A stretch of DNA of 64,000 nucleotides. It comes from Mycetocola lacteus (GTDB lineage Bacteria > Actinomycetota > Actinomycetes > Actinomycetales > Microbacteriaceae). Below the pieces are notes generated by a model that was not told where the DNA came from, ran no database searches, and worked only from the letters and a program-made list of their open reading frames with translations. This document shows positions 16,314-24,618 of the stretch, piece by piece; within the stretch, counting starts at the first letter, position 1; every line of letters begins with the position of its first letter. The position numbers were made by a program, and so were the translations under genes. The stretch spans positions 124,001 through 188,000 of the forward strand of contig NZ_RCUY01000002.1 of the NCBI RefSeq assembly GCF_003667575.1, read 5' to 3'.

Positions 16314-16339
16314 CCGCGGGAATCCGAAGATCCCCACGG
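16314..16339 (-). terminator. terminator of the aldose epimerase gene
   Basis: On the minus strand an 11-bp stem (CCGTGGGGATC / GATTCCCGCGG, closed by G-U pairs) carries a UUCG tetraloop, then GUCUGUGUUUUGAGG. It lies just after the epimerase stop codon. Confidence 0.65.
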
Positions 16340-16359
16340 CCCGAACGGCTGGTGTGTAA

Positions 16360-17283
16360 CTAGGCGGTGAAGCCCTCGGCGCGGATGCCCCAGCTCACGC
16401 TCCAGGTCTCACCCGGGGCGATCCACTCCAGGCCGATGCCGCTGTTCAGGGCGTTGGCCGGGGCGGTCATCGGCTCGATCGCGACCACCGCGTTGTCTCC
16501 GGGATAGCGGGTCGGGTTGAAGACCTGCCAGGTCCCGAAACGCTCCTCACCCCAGATGGTGACGGTGCGTCCGGCCGGGTCGGCGAGGGTGTGGGCACTC
16601 ACGCCGTCCACGACGTGCGGGGCGGCAAAGCCGTGATCCAGGACCACCGAGTTCAGGGCGACACCGTGGCGCAGATCGTTGCCCGCGCCCACGGGCACCT
16701 CGCTCTGCGGGATCTGGTGGGCGTTGACCTCCCAGACGGTGTCGCAGGCCACGGTGAGGGTCAGCTCCGAGGCGGGAACGCCGCCGATGGTGAGGTACGG
16801 GTGTGCGCCGACACCGGCCGGAGCGGGAGTCTCCGAGCGGTTGGTGAGGCGGTGGGTCACGGTCAAGCCGCGCTCGTCCAGCACGTAGTCCACCTCGGTG
16901 TCGAGGTGGAACGGATAGCCGTGCTGCGGGAACACGGTCGCCGCCAGCCGGATCGAGTTCGCGGTCTGCTCCAGCACCGTATACGGGGTGAAGCGCAGCA
17001 GGCCGTGGATCGCGTTTGACTGCGCGGGCTCGGTCACATCCAGCTGCTGCACCTGACCATCGAGTACCCAACGGGCGTCCTCGACGCGGTTGGGCCAGGG
17101 GGCCAGCACGATGCCCGAGGCCATCGGACGAGGCTCGGTGACGTCGTAGGGGGCAAGCACGTCCACGCCGTTCACGGTGAGGACCCGCAGGCCCGCGGCC
17201 ACCTCGGTAATCTCGGCGTTCAGCGCAAGATCGCCGTGTTCATGGGTGAGTGTGAAGCTCTGTCCGTTGGGAGCTGCGTGCAT
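16360..17283 (-). CDS. aldose 1-epimerase (mutarotase) family protein
   Basis: A 307-residue galactose-mutarotase-like beta-sandwich enzyme that interconverts alpha and beta anomers of aldoses. Visible family motifs: VLAPWPNRVEDARW (substrate-binding Arg), SNAIHGLLRF (catalytic-region His), GVGAHPYLTIGG (second His) and a C-terminal NALNSGIGLEWIAPGETW (catalytic Glu in the A/E pattern). The ATG at 17283 was chosen because homology starts there and a GAGGAGG lies 13 nt upstream. Monocistronic, ended by the hairpin at 16314-16339. The sugar is unknown; it could serve galactose or glucose. Confidence 0.9.
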   Translation of the reverse strand: MHAAPNGQSFTLTHEHGDLALNAEITEVAAGLRVLTVNGVDVLAPYDVTEPRPMASGIVLAPWPNRVEDARWVLDGQVQQLDVTEPAQSNAIHGLLRFTPYTVLEQTANSIRLAATVFPQHGYPFHLDTEVDYVLDERGLTVTHRLTNRSETPAPAGVGAHPYLTIGGVPASELTLTVACDTVWEVNAHQIPQSEVPVGAGNDLRHGVALNSVVLDHGFAAPHVVDGVSAHTLADPAGRTVTIWGEERFGTWQVFNPTRYPGDNAVVAIEPMTAPANALNSGIGLEWIAPGETWSVSWGIRAEGFTA

Positions 17284-17593
17284 CGTGTTTCTAGGCCTCC
17301 TCGACGGCGGCCACCTGCCACCGGTTTCGACAATACTCCCAAAGCAGACCGCCCCGCGATCTAGACCTGCGCCCCGGAGTTTCTGAGCCATAAGCCATCC
17401 TCGCTGGTGGAACGTTCCTTCGCGGCTGTGACGATACGGTGCTCACTAAACCCTCTGCGGACGGCCAAGATCTGTGTCCGCAATGTCCTAGGGAATTCCT
17501 CATTTCGGTTGAATTACGCGCGATTCTCACAGCTCGTCCGCAAATCTTTTACTCAACTGCTGGCGGAACGTATCCGGCATCTAGGTTAGGGCT
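17284..17593. other. 310-bp intergenic region with lower GC
   Basis: Holds the divergent upstream sequences of the epimerase (left) and the DUF3800 gene (right). From about 17430 the base composition drops clearly below the window average, matching the DUF3800 gene. A 60-codon open frame at 17407-17589 has no ribosome-binding site or family signature and is not called. No RNA gene, terminal repeat or transposase remnant was seen. Confidence 0.6.
17582..17587 (+). promoter_or_regulatory. -10 box of DUF3800 gene
   Basis: TAGGTT ends 6 nt before the ATG at 17594, consistent with leaderless transcription. Confidence 0.4.
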
Positions 17594-18301
17594 ATGAGGG
17601 CTATCTACATTGATGAGTCGGGACGAGACGACAATTTCTATTTCTTCGGGGGTCTCGTCGTCGAGGCAGAATCGCTGACCTACATTGACCGCGAGATGGA
17701 AAAACTAGCGGGGATGCTCGCGCGCAATATTCATGGGTTCGACATCGAGACAGAGTTTCATGCCGTCGAGATCTTTCAAGGAACCGGCCCGTGGAAGAAA
17801 GTCTCCACTGGGTGGAGAGTGAAAACCTGCAAAATAATCTCGAGTATCCTGGCAAGCTCCGGGGCAGATTTCATCTTTCGAGGAATCGATATCACCCGAC
17901 AGAAAGAAAAATACGTCGCCCCATTCCCTGCGCATCTGCTCGCGCTGGCCCACCTTTTAGAGAGCATCGATAATCATCTCTTCTACCGTTGCAGTGGGAG
18001 CACTGGAATCGTGCTCGCCGACGACCACCACTCGGCCGCGAGCAGCCGAAAGAACCTCTCACGGTTCAAGCTTGCTACCGTACCCGGCTATGTCACGAAG
18101 CAGCTCACTCAGATACACGACACCCTGTATTTTGGGCCGTCGGACGCCAGCCGTCTCCTGCAAGCAGCCGATGTTGCAACGTACTTCCTTAACCGAGCCA
18201 ACACGATCGAGGAGAAGAACCCAGACTCTGCTCGGGCTATAGAGACAATCGTAGAAAACATTCGTTCGATCACACGGAAGGAAGCAATCTGGCCGCGTTA
18301 A
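17594..18301 (+). CDS. DUF3800 domain-containing protein
   Basis: A 235-residue protein opening with RAIYIDESGRDDNFYFFGGL, the YxDESG signature of DUF3800, followed by later conserved acidic positions (LADDHHSAASSR, LLQAADVATYF: the QxADxxA motif). DUF3800 proteins look like RNase H-fold nucleases and occur in defence-rich or mobile regions; none of this is proven for this gene. GC content is visibly lower than its neighbours and codon use includes many A/T-ending codons (aaa, att, ata), suggesting recent acquisition. It stands alone between the epimerase and folD. Confidence 0.85.
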   Translation: MRAIYIDESGRDDNFYFFGGLVVEAESLTYIDREMEKLAGMLARNIHGFDIETEFHAVEIFQGTGPWKKVSTGWRVKTCKIISSILASSGADFIFRGIDITRQKEKYVAPFPAHLLALAHLLESIDNHLFYRCSGSTGIVLADDHHSAASSRKNLSRFKLATVPGYVTKQLTQIHDTLYFGPSDASRLLQAADVATYFLNRANTIEEKNPDSARAIETIVENIRSITRKEAIWPR

Positions 18302-18306
18302 AAACA

Positions 18307-18331
18307 CAACGCCCCGCGAAGCGAGGCGTTG
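18307..18331 (+). terminator. hairpin after DUF3800 gene
   Basis: CAACGCC-c-CGC and GCG-a-GGCGTTG form a 10-bp stem with one mismatch and a GAA loop, 5 nt after the stop. No U-tract follows. Confidence 0.45.
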
Positions 18332-18402
18332 GCAGATGTGGGAGGCTTACGCGTCCTACACCCTCAGGCTAACACCGCTCGTACACGGTGTCCAGGAACG
18401 AG

Positions 18403-18441
18403 TAACGGGCATGACCTCAAAAGCTGAGGTCATGCCCGTTA
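18403..18441 (-). terminator. hairpin downstream of folD
   Basis: Perfect 17-bp arms (TAACGGGCATGACCTCA and its complement) with a 5-nt loop lie 13 nt past the folD stop. The minus-strand tail is CTCGTTCC, so it may work as a weak terminator or as a 3' stabilising stem. Confidence 0.6.
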
Positions 18442-18454
18442 CAGGTGGGAAAAG

Positions 18455-19330
18455 TTACAGCCGCTCGGCTGCCTCCACCACGTTCTTCAGTAGCAGTGCA
18501 CGGGTCATCGGGCCCACACCGCCGGGGTTCGGCGAGAGGAAGCCGGCAACCTCGGCCACGGCCGGGTCGATGTCTCCGGAGAGCTTCGCCTTGCCGGACT
18601 CGGTGGTACCCACGCGGGTCACACCCACGTCGAGCACCGCGGCACCGGGCTTGATCCACTCGGGCTTGACCAGGTGCGGCACACCCACGGCAGCCACCAC
18701 GATGTCCGCCCGGGACACCTCGGACGCGAGATCCGGGGTGCGCGAATGGGTCAGGGTGACGGTTGCGTCGATGCCCTTACGGGTCAGCAAGAGGCCCAGC
18801 GGACGACCCACGGTGATGCCGCGGCCGATCACGGCCACATGCTTTCCAGGGATCGAGACCCCGCTGCGCTCGAGCAACTCGATGATGCCGGCCGGGGTGC
18901 AGGGCAGCGGCGAATCCAGTTCGCCGCCCACGCCGAGCACCAGCTTGCCAAGGTTGGTCGGGTGCAGGCCGTCGGCGTCCTTGGCGGGGTCGATCAGCTC
19001 CAGCATCTCGTTTTCGTTGATGCCCTTGGGCAGCGGCAGCTGCACGATGTACCCGGTGACGGCGGGGTTCTCATTCAGGTCACGGATGGCCTGACGGATC
19101 TCCTCGGCACTCGCGGTTTCGGGCAGATCCACGCGGATCGACTCGATTCCGACCTCGGCGCAGTCGCGGTGCTTCCCCGCCACATACGAGCGCGAGGCAC
19201 CGTCTTCACCCACCAGCAGGGTGCCGAGCCCGGGAACGATGCCGCGCTCGCGCAGAGCCTCGATCCGGGTACGCAGCTCATCCTTGATGGCACTCGCCGC
19301 GGCGAGACCATCAAGCTTCTGTGCGGTCAT
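18455..19330 (-). CDS. folD: bifunctional methylenetetrahydrofolate dehydrogenase / methenyltetrahydrofolate cyclohydrolase
   Basis: A 291-residue FolD that interconverts 5,10-methylene-, 5,10-methenyl- and 10-formyl-THF with NADP. Motifs: [15 protein letters not shown] (catalytic Tyr and Lys), [45 protein letters not shown] (NADP site) and the C-terminal NPGGVGPMT. It starts 2 bp after the glyA stop codon, so the two are co-transcribed and both fall under the ZTP riboswitch. It supplies formyl-THF for purine synthesis from serine-derived one-carbon units. Confidence 0.96.
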   Translation of the reverse strand: MTAQKLDGLAAASAIKDELRTRIEALRERGIVPGLGTLLVGEDGASRSYVAGKHRDCAEVGIESIRVDLPETASAEEIRQAIRDLNENPAVTGYIVQLPLPKGINENEMLELIDPAKDADGLHPTNLGKLVLGVGGELDSPLPCTPAGIIELLERSGVSIPGKHVAVIGRGITVGRPLGLLLTRKGIDATVTLTHSRTPDLASEVSRADIVVAAVGVPHLVKPEWIKPGAAVLDVGVTRVGTTESGKAKLSGDIDPAVAEVAGFLSPNPGGVGPMTRALLLKNVVEAAERL

Positions 19331-19332
19331 CC

Positions 19333-20598
19333 CTACAGTCCCGGGTAGAGGGGGAACGCCTCGGTAAGCTTGGCGACGCGTGCACGCAGGGCGGGCAGGT
19401 CGGCGCCGGGGCGCAGAGCGAGGGCGATCACGTCGGCAACCTCGGTGAACTCGGCGTCGCCGAATCCGCGGGTCGCAAGCGCCGGGGTACCGATGCGCAG
19501 ACCCGAGGTGACCATCGGCGGACGCGGGTCAAACGGCACGGCGTTGCGGTTCACGGTGATGCCCACCTCGTGCAGCGCATCCTCGGCCTGCTTGCCGTCG
19601 AGCTCGGAGTTGCGGAGGTCAACAAGCACCAGGTGCACGTCGGATCCACCGGTCAGCACGTCAATGCCGGCGGCCTTGCTGTCCGGGGCGGTGAGGCGCT
19701 CGGCCACGATCTTCGCACCGGAGAGGGTACGACGCTGACGGTCGGCGAACTCGGGGCTACCGGCGATCTTGAACGCGGTGGCCTTACCGGCGATCACGTG
19801 CATCAGGGGTCCACCCTGCTGGCCCGGGAACACGGCCGAGTTGATCTTCTTGGCGAGGTCAACATCGTTGGTGAGGATGAAGCCCGAGCGGGGTCCACCG
19901 ATGGTCTTGTGCACGGTCGAGGAGACCACGTGGGCGTGGGGCACCGGCGAGGGGTGAACGCCCGCGGCGACCAGACCGGCGAAGTGAGCCATGTCGACCC
20001 AGAGGGTCGCGCCCACCTCGTCGGCGATCGCACGGAACGCGGCGAAGTCCAGCTGACGCGGGTACGCCGACCAGCCGGCGATGATGACCTGCGGCTTGTG
20101 CTCGAGGGCCTGGGCGCGCACGACGTCCATGTCCACGAGGAAGGTTTCGGGGTCAACACCGTAGGACACGGCGTTGTAGAGCTTGCCGGAGAAGTTGAGC
20201 TTCATACCGTGGGTCAGGTGACCACCGTGTGCCAGCTCGAGACCGAGGATGGTGTCTCCCGGCTTGGCGATCGCGGCCAGGACGGCGGCGTTTGCGGTGG
20301 CACCGGAGTGCGGCTGGACGTTTGCGTACTGAGCCCCGAAGAGCTCCTTGACGCGGGCGATCGCGAGGTTCTCGGCGACGTCAACGGCCTCGCAGCCACC
20401 GTAGTAACGACGGCCCGGGTAACCCTCGGCGTACTTGTTGGTGAGCACGCTACCCACGGATTCCAGCACCGAAACGGGAACGAAGTTCTCGCTGGCGATC
20501 ATCTCGAGGTAGTCGCGCTGGCGACCCAGTTCCTGCTCCAGGACCGCGGCGATCTCCGGGTCTACTTCGGCAAGGGGGGCGTTAAATAGGTCGGTCAA
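19333..20598 (-). CDS. glyA: serine hydroxymethyltransferase
   Basis: A 421-residue PLP enzyme converting serine plus THF to glycine plus 5,10-methylene-THF. Signatures include [35 protein letters not shown] and the PLP-lysine segment [16 protein letters not shown]. The start is read as TTG at 20598, because GAGGAG lies 6 nt upstream and homology (TDLFNAPL) begins there; an ATG 33 nt further up ([11 protein letters not shown]) has no such site. First gene of glyA-folD, with a ZTP-riboswitch leader. Confidence 0.95.
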   Translation of the reverse strand: MTDLFNAPLAEVDPEIAAVLEQELGRQRDYLEMIASENFVPVSVLESVGSVLTNKYAEGYPGRRYYGGCEAVDVAENLAIARVKELFGAQYANVQPHSGATANAAVLAAIAKPGDTILGLELAHGGHLTHGMKLNFSGKLYNAVSYGVDPETFLVDMDVVRAQALEHKPQVIIAGWSAYPRQLDFAAFRAIADEVGATLWVDMAHFAGLVAAGVHPSPVPHAHVVSSTVHKTIGGPRSGFILTNDVDLAKKINSAVFPGQQGGPLMHVIAGKATAFKIAGSPEFADRQRRTLSGAKIVAERLTAPDSKAAGIDVLTGGSDVHLVLVDLRNSELDGKQAEDALHEVGITVNRNAVPFDPRPPMVTSGLRIGTPALATRGFGDAEFTEVADVIALALRPGADLPALRARVAKLTEAFPLYPGL

Positions 20599-20644
20599 AA
20601 CTGGCTCCTCTGATGACAGCGGCGGACAAAACATCAATTTTCCG

Positions 20645-20745
20645 TATCGGCCCAGGCGTGCGGTCGAATCCGTGTCGGTCGCTCCCCGATGGTAACCATC
20701 TTGAGTGGTGCGATCCCGCTCCACCGACGCCAGTCGCGACGCGAT
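20645..20745 (-). promoter_or_regulatory. ZTP riboswitch (pfl motif) upstream of glyA-folD
   Basis: Reading the minus strand, the leader carries the conserved blocks of the pfl motif in order: CGCGACTGGCG, GGTGGA...CACC, a CATCGGGGAGCGACC block, a variable linker, and the 3' pseudoknot strand CCGCACGCCTGGGCC. The pfl RNA senses ZTP/ZMP, the alarmone of 10-formyl-THF shortage, and classically turns on glyA, folD and purH. Placement directly before glyA-folD is as expected. The switch mechanism (terminator or translation) is not clear, as no U-tract hairpin is evident before glyA. Confidence 0.87.
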
Positions 20746-20746
20746 T

Positions 20747-20752
20747 AGCCTA
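20747..20752 (-). promoter_or_regulatory. -10 box for the glyA leader RNA
   Basis: TAGGCT on the minus strand, a few nt before the 5' end of the pfl motif, would start the transcript near 20740. No good -35 is visible. Confidence 0.4.
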
Positions 20753-20868
20753 GCATCCCGGGGCGGGCTCGTGGGCGGAGGTTTCCCAGCGTTAACCAAG
20801 CCGTTGTCCCCGGTGGACACTTCTGTCACAACCGACGACTCGGGCTGCCGGAGTACACGCTGCGGGAC

Positions 20869-20874
20869 TACACT
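20869..20874 (+). promoter_or_regulatory. -10 box of nagA
   Basis: TACACT ends 7 nt before the nagA ATG at 20882; there is no Shine-Dalgarno, so the mRNA is probably leaderless. Confidence 0.5.
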
Positions 20875-20881
20875 CGTGCGT

Positions 20882-22048
20882 ATGCGGAACCTCATTCACT
20901 CGGCCACCGTAATTTCCGGCGGGCAGAGCACCAAGCACGCCTGGATCGAGTTTGACGAGGATGGGATTACTGCCCGCGGCACCGACGACACCTGGCGGAC
21001 ACGGGTCGCCGAGAGCCCCGATACCACGGTGATCGACGGAACCGGGCAGATCATCACCCCCGGCCTGATCGACCTGCACTGCCACGGCGGCGCGGGCGTC
21101 GCGTTTGAGGACGGTGAGGCGGCGATCCGCACCGCCCTTGCCCTGCACCGCTCCCACGGCACAACCCGCGCGGTGGTGTCGTTTGTCAGTGCGGACGTTG
21201 AGGACCTGGTCACCCGCCTGGAGATCGTTGCCGACCTCGCCGAAACCGATTCGGGAGTCCTGGGCAGCCACCTCGAGGGCCCATTCCTGGACCCCGGCCA
21301 CCGCGGCGCCCACGATCCCGAGGCCCTGCGCACCCCCGATGTGCGCACGGTGGACCGGCTGATCGAGGCCGGCCAGGGCACGCTGCGCCAGATCACCATC
21401 GCCCCCGAGCTCGATGGGGCAACCGAAGCCATCCGTGAGCTCACCGCCGCCGGGGTGATCGTCGCCGTGGGGCACACCGACGCCGACTACACCGCCGCCC
21501 GCGCCGCCTTCGACGCCGGGGCGACCCTCCTCACCCACGCCTTCAACGCGATGCACCCGATCCACCACCGTGCGCCCGGCCCGGTGCTGGCCGCGATCGA
21601 CAGCCCCGGCGTGACCCTCGAGGTCATCAACGACGGCGTGCACGTCCACGAGAGCGTTGTGCGCCTGGCCTTCACCGAGGCACCCGGCCGGATCGCCCTG
21701 GTCACCGATGCGATGGCCGCGACCGGCGCCGCCGATGGGCACTACATGCTCGGCTCCCTCGAGGTCCTCGTCACCGAGGGCACCGCCCGGCTGGTTGAGG
21801 GCGGTTCGATCGCCGGATCCACCCTGACCCTGGATGCCGCACTGCACCGCGCGGTCCATGTCGTGGGCATCCCGCTTCCCGAGGCCGTGCGCGCACTCAC
21901 CGAAACCCCCGCCCGGGTACTCGGGCGTGAGCGGGACCTCGGCGCAATCGAGGTCGGCTACCCCTCCGATGTGCTGCTCTGGAACGACGATCTCACCCTG
22001 CAGCGGGTGTGGGCCGACGGCACCGAACATCCGGCGGCACACGCCTAG
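20882..22048 (+). CDS. nagA: N-acetylglucosamine-6-phosphate (or N-acetylgalactosamine-6-phosphate) deacetylase
   Basis: A 388-residue amidohydrolase removing acetate from GlcNAc-6-P (or GalNAc-6-P). Motifs: [12 protein letters not shown] (first metal site), [19 protein letters not shown] (metal Glu), VGHTDADY and [16 protein letters not shown] (His ligands), [13 protein letters not shown] (catalytic Asp). The ATG at 20882 was chosen by homology and a TACACT -10 box 7 nt before it; the longer frame crosses the glyA leader. It is the only deacetylase in the window and would complete the amino-sugar pathway at 43-51 kb, though it is 21 kb away under its own promoter. Confidence 0.93.
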   Translation: MRNLIHSATVISGGQSTKHAWIEFDEDGITARGTDDTWRTRVAESPDTTVIDGTGQIITPGLIDLHCHGGAGVAFEDGEAAIRTALALHRSHGTTRAVVSFVSADVEDLVTRLEIVADLAETDSGVLGSHLEGPFLDPGHRGAHDPEALRTPDVRTVDRLIEAGQGTLRQITIAPELDGATEAIRELTAAGVIVAVGHTDADYTAARAAFDAGATLLTHAFNAMHPIHHRAPGPVLAAIDSPGVTLEVINDGVHVHESVVRLAFTEAPGRIALVTDAMAATGAADGHYMLGSLEVLVTEGTARLVEGGSIAGSTLTLDAALHRAVHVVGIPLPEAVRALTETPARVLGRERDLGAIEVGYPSDVLLWNDDLTLQRVWADGTEHPAAHA

Positions 22049-22113
22049 ACCCCGCAGCAGCGCTCCCCCGCGCAGGCTCCGGACACCCGATACGGGTCAG
22101 ACAACAAACACCA

Positions 22114-22157
22114 CAACGGCCCCGTCCGGTGAGAATTCTCACCGGACGGGGCCGTTG
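22114..22157. terminator. bidirectional terminator between nagA and the DUF1266 gene
   Basis: An exact 44-bp palindrome with 22-bp arms and no spacer, centred on GAATTC. It sits between two convergent stop codons. GC-rich, without a long U-tract on either side. Confidence 0.7.
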
Positions 22158-22168
22158 CGCGGGACGGA

Positions 22169-23260
22169 CTAGTTCGCCTCCTCGCGCGGCAGCAGCACCT
22201 CGGGGGTGCGGATCTGGCCGGGCAGGGTGTCCACGGGCAGGGTCGGGAACGCGGCGCGGGTCGCCGGCCAGCCGCTGTCGCGCAGCTCCTTCATGGTCTC
22301 GTCAAAGGCCTGCAGGGCGGCGACCTCGTCGGAGGCGAACGCGGTGGCGATCCGCACGCCGCGCCAGTAATCAGCCGCATCGGCATACAGGGCAAAGGCA
22401 ACGTTTCCCAGCCGCTCGATCAGGGTCCAGGCGGTCTGCTCGCTCACCTGCCCGGCCACAAACGCGGTGCGCACGATCGCGATCAGGCGCTGCACATCCC
22501 CCGCCCACAGCAGCAGCGGCGGACGCCCGGCCTGCGGTTCGGCCAGCGCGCGCAGGTCCCACTCCGACAAACCGGTCAGGCCGGCGATGCGGGTGAGCAT
22601 CCGCTCGGCATCCGGACCGTTGAGGATCGCCTGGAAGCGGGCGCTCATGCTGTGCTGGGCCATTCCATCGGCCACATACAGTTCCAGGTCACGCTCGGAG
22701 GCGATCCGGGTGCGCTTATCCAGGTCGGCCTGCAGGTCGCGCAGATCGTTCATGGGCAGCGAGATGATCGGGTAGCCCTTGGCACCGTCGGCGTACTTCT
22801 TGCGCAGCGATTCGGGCAGCTTTGACCAGGCCGGGGAGAATTCCAGGCTGGAGTTCCAGAGTCCCGAACGGAAATCCGATTCGGCATCCAGCGCCAGCAG
22901 CGACTGCTGCGCGGGCGTGATCTCGGTAGCGCCGGTCAGTCGTCGGTAGCGGCGCTGATCACGCCAGGGGCCCCAGGAATCCAGGCTCGAGACGGCAAAC
23001 GCCACCACCACAAACGCCAGCACCGCGGTGAGCACCGGGGCAAAGGTGGTGTCCGGGGTGAACGGCAGCGCCGCGGAGATGGTGTGCCAGTTCACCGACA
23101 CCACGGCGGCCGCGAGAACCGCGATCGCGAAGGTGAGCAGCGAACGCCCCTGCGCCCGGGCGGGCCGCTGTTCCTTCCTCAGCTGCTGATAGTTACGCTG
23201 ATGCCAGATGCGCGGACGGACGGGATAGGCACGTTCACCGAGATGGTTCTGAAGAGTCAC
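22169..23260 (-). CDS. DUF1266-type membrane-anchored protein
   Basis: A 363-residue protein. A basic N-terminal stretch (about 35 residues) precedes two hydrophobic helices at about 40-60 and 75-95 (LLTFAIAVLAAAVVSVNW, FAPVLTAVLAFVVVAFAVSS). The soluble remainder resembles DUF1266 (WDLRALAEPQ, DVQRLIAIVRTAFVAGQVSE, AWTLIERLGNVAFALYADAADYWRG), which occurs in proteins of unknown role. The GTG at 23260 was chosen because TACACT lies 7 nt upstream, matching other leaderless genes here. It follows the mrp operon by 40 bp on the same strand. Confidence 0.65.
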   Translation of the reverse strand: MTLQNHLGERAYPVRPRIWHQRNYQQLRKEQRPARAQGRSLLTFAIAVLAAAVVSVNWHTISAALPFTPDTTFAPVLTAVLAFVVVAFAVSSLDSWGPWRDQRRYRRLTGATEITPAQQSLLALDAESDFRSGLWNSSLEFSPAWSKLPESLRKKYADGAKGYPIISLPMNDLRDLQADLDKRTRIASERDLELYVADGMAQHSMSARFQAILNGPDAERMLTRIAGLTGLSEWDLRALAEPQAGRPPLLLWAGDVQRLIAIVRTAFVAGQVSEQTAWTLIERLGNVAFALYADAADYWRGVRIATAFASDEVAALQAFDETMKELRDSGWPATRAAFPTLPVDTLPGQIRTPEVLLPREEAN

Positions 23261-23267
23261 CCAAACG

Positions 23268-23273
23268 AGTGTA
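23268..23273 (-). promoter_or_regulatory. -10 box of the DUF1266 gene
   Basis: TACACT on the minus strand, 7 nt before the GTG at 23260; supports a leaderless transcript separate from the mrp operon. Confidence 0.45.
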
Positions 23274-23300
23274 ATCCAGTTTGTAAGCGCATACGAACGC

Positions 23301-23780
23301 CTACCGTGCCGTGTCCCCCGGCGTCTGCTCGTGGTTGGGAACCACCGGATCATGCTCGACCGGAGCCTCCTGCACCAGCGGGGTCGCCACGGTGTTACCC
23401 GACACGTAGTCCTCGGGATCCGGGTAGTCGAGCCCCAGCAGGTGGTTGCGGCCGCGCAGCTCGTCGCGGAAGAGCACGTCGCTGCGGAACTTACCCGTCC
23501 GATACGCCGCCCGGCCCACCATGTGTGCCGAGATCGGCGCGGTCAGCGCCTGGAACAGGATGATCGAGAAGCCCAGGGTGATCGTGCCGATCGTGGGGGT
23601 CGAGAAGATCACATCGGCCACCACCAGGATCACACCGAGCACCTGCGGCTTGGTCGCCGCATGCAGACGCGCGAGCACGTCGGAGAAGCGCAGCAGACCC
23701 ACGCCCGCGGCCAGACACAGCACCGCGGCGGCAAAGACCAGCGCGATGGTCAGGGCGTCGCGCCACCACTCGCCGGTCAC
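23301..23780 (-). CDS. mrpG: Na+/H+ antiporter subunit MrpG (MnhG)
   Basis: A 159-residue protein, the last subunit of the Mrp cation/proton antiporter. Three hydrophobic helices include AAAVLCLAAGVGLLRFSDVLARLHAATKPQ, the family signature, split by the RFSDVLARLHA loop. It starts at a GTG overlapping the mrpF stop by 4 bp. Its hydrophilic C-terminal tail of about 50 residues (from RSDVLFRDELRGRN) is longer than in typical MrpG proteins of about 110-125 residues. Confidence 0.9.
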   Translation of the reverse strand: MTGEWWRDALTIALVFAAAVLCLAAGVGLLRFSDVLARLHAATKPQVLGVILVVADVIFSTPTIGTITLGFSIILFQALTAPISAHMVGRAAYRTGKFRSDVLFRDELRGRNHLLGLDYPDPEDYVSGNTVATPLVQEAPVEHDPVVPNHEQTPGDTAR

Positions 23781-24040
23781 GCTTCGGCCTGATTCGACAT
23801 GAAGCGGGCCACGCTGACCGAGCCCACAATCGCGAACATGGCCAGCACCAGCATCACCGGCAGCGTGTTGGTGTGACGATTGATGGCCATCTCGGCACCC
23901 ATCGCACACATCGCGGTCGCAACCAGCACGTCCGAGGCGATCACCCGGTCAAGCAGCGAGGGTCCACGCACGATCCGATACACCGCACACAGCGCCGAGG
24001 CACCAAACATGGCGATGATGATTCCCAAAATTATGGTCAT
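23777..24040 (-). CDS. mrpF: Na+/H+ antiporter subunit MrpF (MnhF)
   Basis: An 87-residue protein with three transmembrane helices, the usual size for MrpF. Key segment: YRIVRGPSLLDRVIASDVLVATAMC, with the conserved GPSLxDRVIAxD core. Overlaps both neighbours by 4 bp, indicating translational coupling within the mrp operon. Part of the hydrophobic core of the multi-subunit antiporter in the cytoplasmic membrane. Confidence 0.93.
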   Translation of the reverse strand: MTIILGIIIAMFGASALCAVYRIVRGPSLLDRVIASDVLVATAMCAMGAEMAINRHTNTLPVMLVLAMFAIVGSVSVARFMSNQAEA

Positions 24041-24618
24041 CGGTTTTTCCTTCCTCGGGCCAGGGCATGCTGCTCGTTGACCCGCACCACCTCGGCCTTG
24101 GATCCGATCGCCAGCACCAGGCGGCGTTCGGTGTCCAGAACCTCCTGGATGAAGCGTTGAATGTCTTCCTCGGAGTGCACGTCGATCACGTGGACGTAGA
24201 GGATCGAGCCCGAGCGGTCCAGGTCGACCACGATGGATCCCGGCACAATCGAGATCGCCGTGGAGGTCCAGGACATAATCAGGTCCGAGCGGGTGTTCAG
24301 CGGGATACCCACGATCGCGTTACCCGGCTTGAAGCTCGGTGCGAAGGCCAGCCAGGCGATCTGAATCGAGGCGCGCAGGATGTCCCAGCCCAGCACCACG
24401 AAGAACACGATCACCCGCCAGGGGTTGACCCGGCCGCTGAGCTCCACCCCGGGGAGGTAGAACGTGAACGAAACCCCGAGCGAAACCAGGATGCCGGTGA
24501 TGATGGTGAGCGGCGTGAAGCTGCCCCAGAGCAGGCACCACAGCAGGAGCAAACCGAGGGCCAGCAGGCCCTGGCTGAGCCCGGCGAGGCGGTGCTTATC
24601 GCGAGTCTGATGCGGCAT
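24037..24618 (-). CDS. mrpE: Na+/H+ antiporter subunit MrpE (MnhE)
   Basis: A 193-residue protein with two to three N-terminal helices (LLALGLLLLWCLLWGSF, then PWRVIVFFVVLGWDILRAS), followed by the MrpE soluble region TALAISITLTPGT-like STAISIVPGSIVVDLDRSG and LYVHVIDVHSEEDI. MrpE helps assemble the antiporter rather than carry protons. Its ATG shares one base with the mrpD stop and its stop overlaps mrpF. Confidence 0.92.
   Translation of the reverse strand: MPHQTRDKHRLAGLSQGLLALGLLLLWCLLWGSFTPLTIITGILVSLGVSFTFYLPGVELSGRVNPWRVIVFFVVLGWDILRASIQIAWLAFAPSFKPGNAIVGIPLNTRSDLIMSWTSTAISIVPGSIVVDLDRSGSILYVHVIDVHSEEDIQRFIQEVLDTERRLVLAIGSKAEVVRVNEQHALARGRKNR

Noticed and set aside
17407..17589. 60-codon frame upstream of the DUF3800 gene, possible antitoxin-like partner
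   Set aside because: No ribosome-binding site, and it runs through the -10 box of the DUF3800 gene; nothing supports translation.
18330..18402. Possible tRNA or small RNA between the DUF3800 gene and folD
   Set aside because: No cloverleaf with anticodon and T-loop could be formed; the flanking stems read better as terminators.
22114..22157. 44-bp perfect palindrome as a regulatory operator
   Set aside because: It lies between two convergent stop codons, far from any promoter, and resembles the other convergent terminators in the window.
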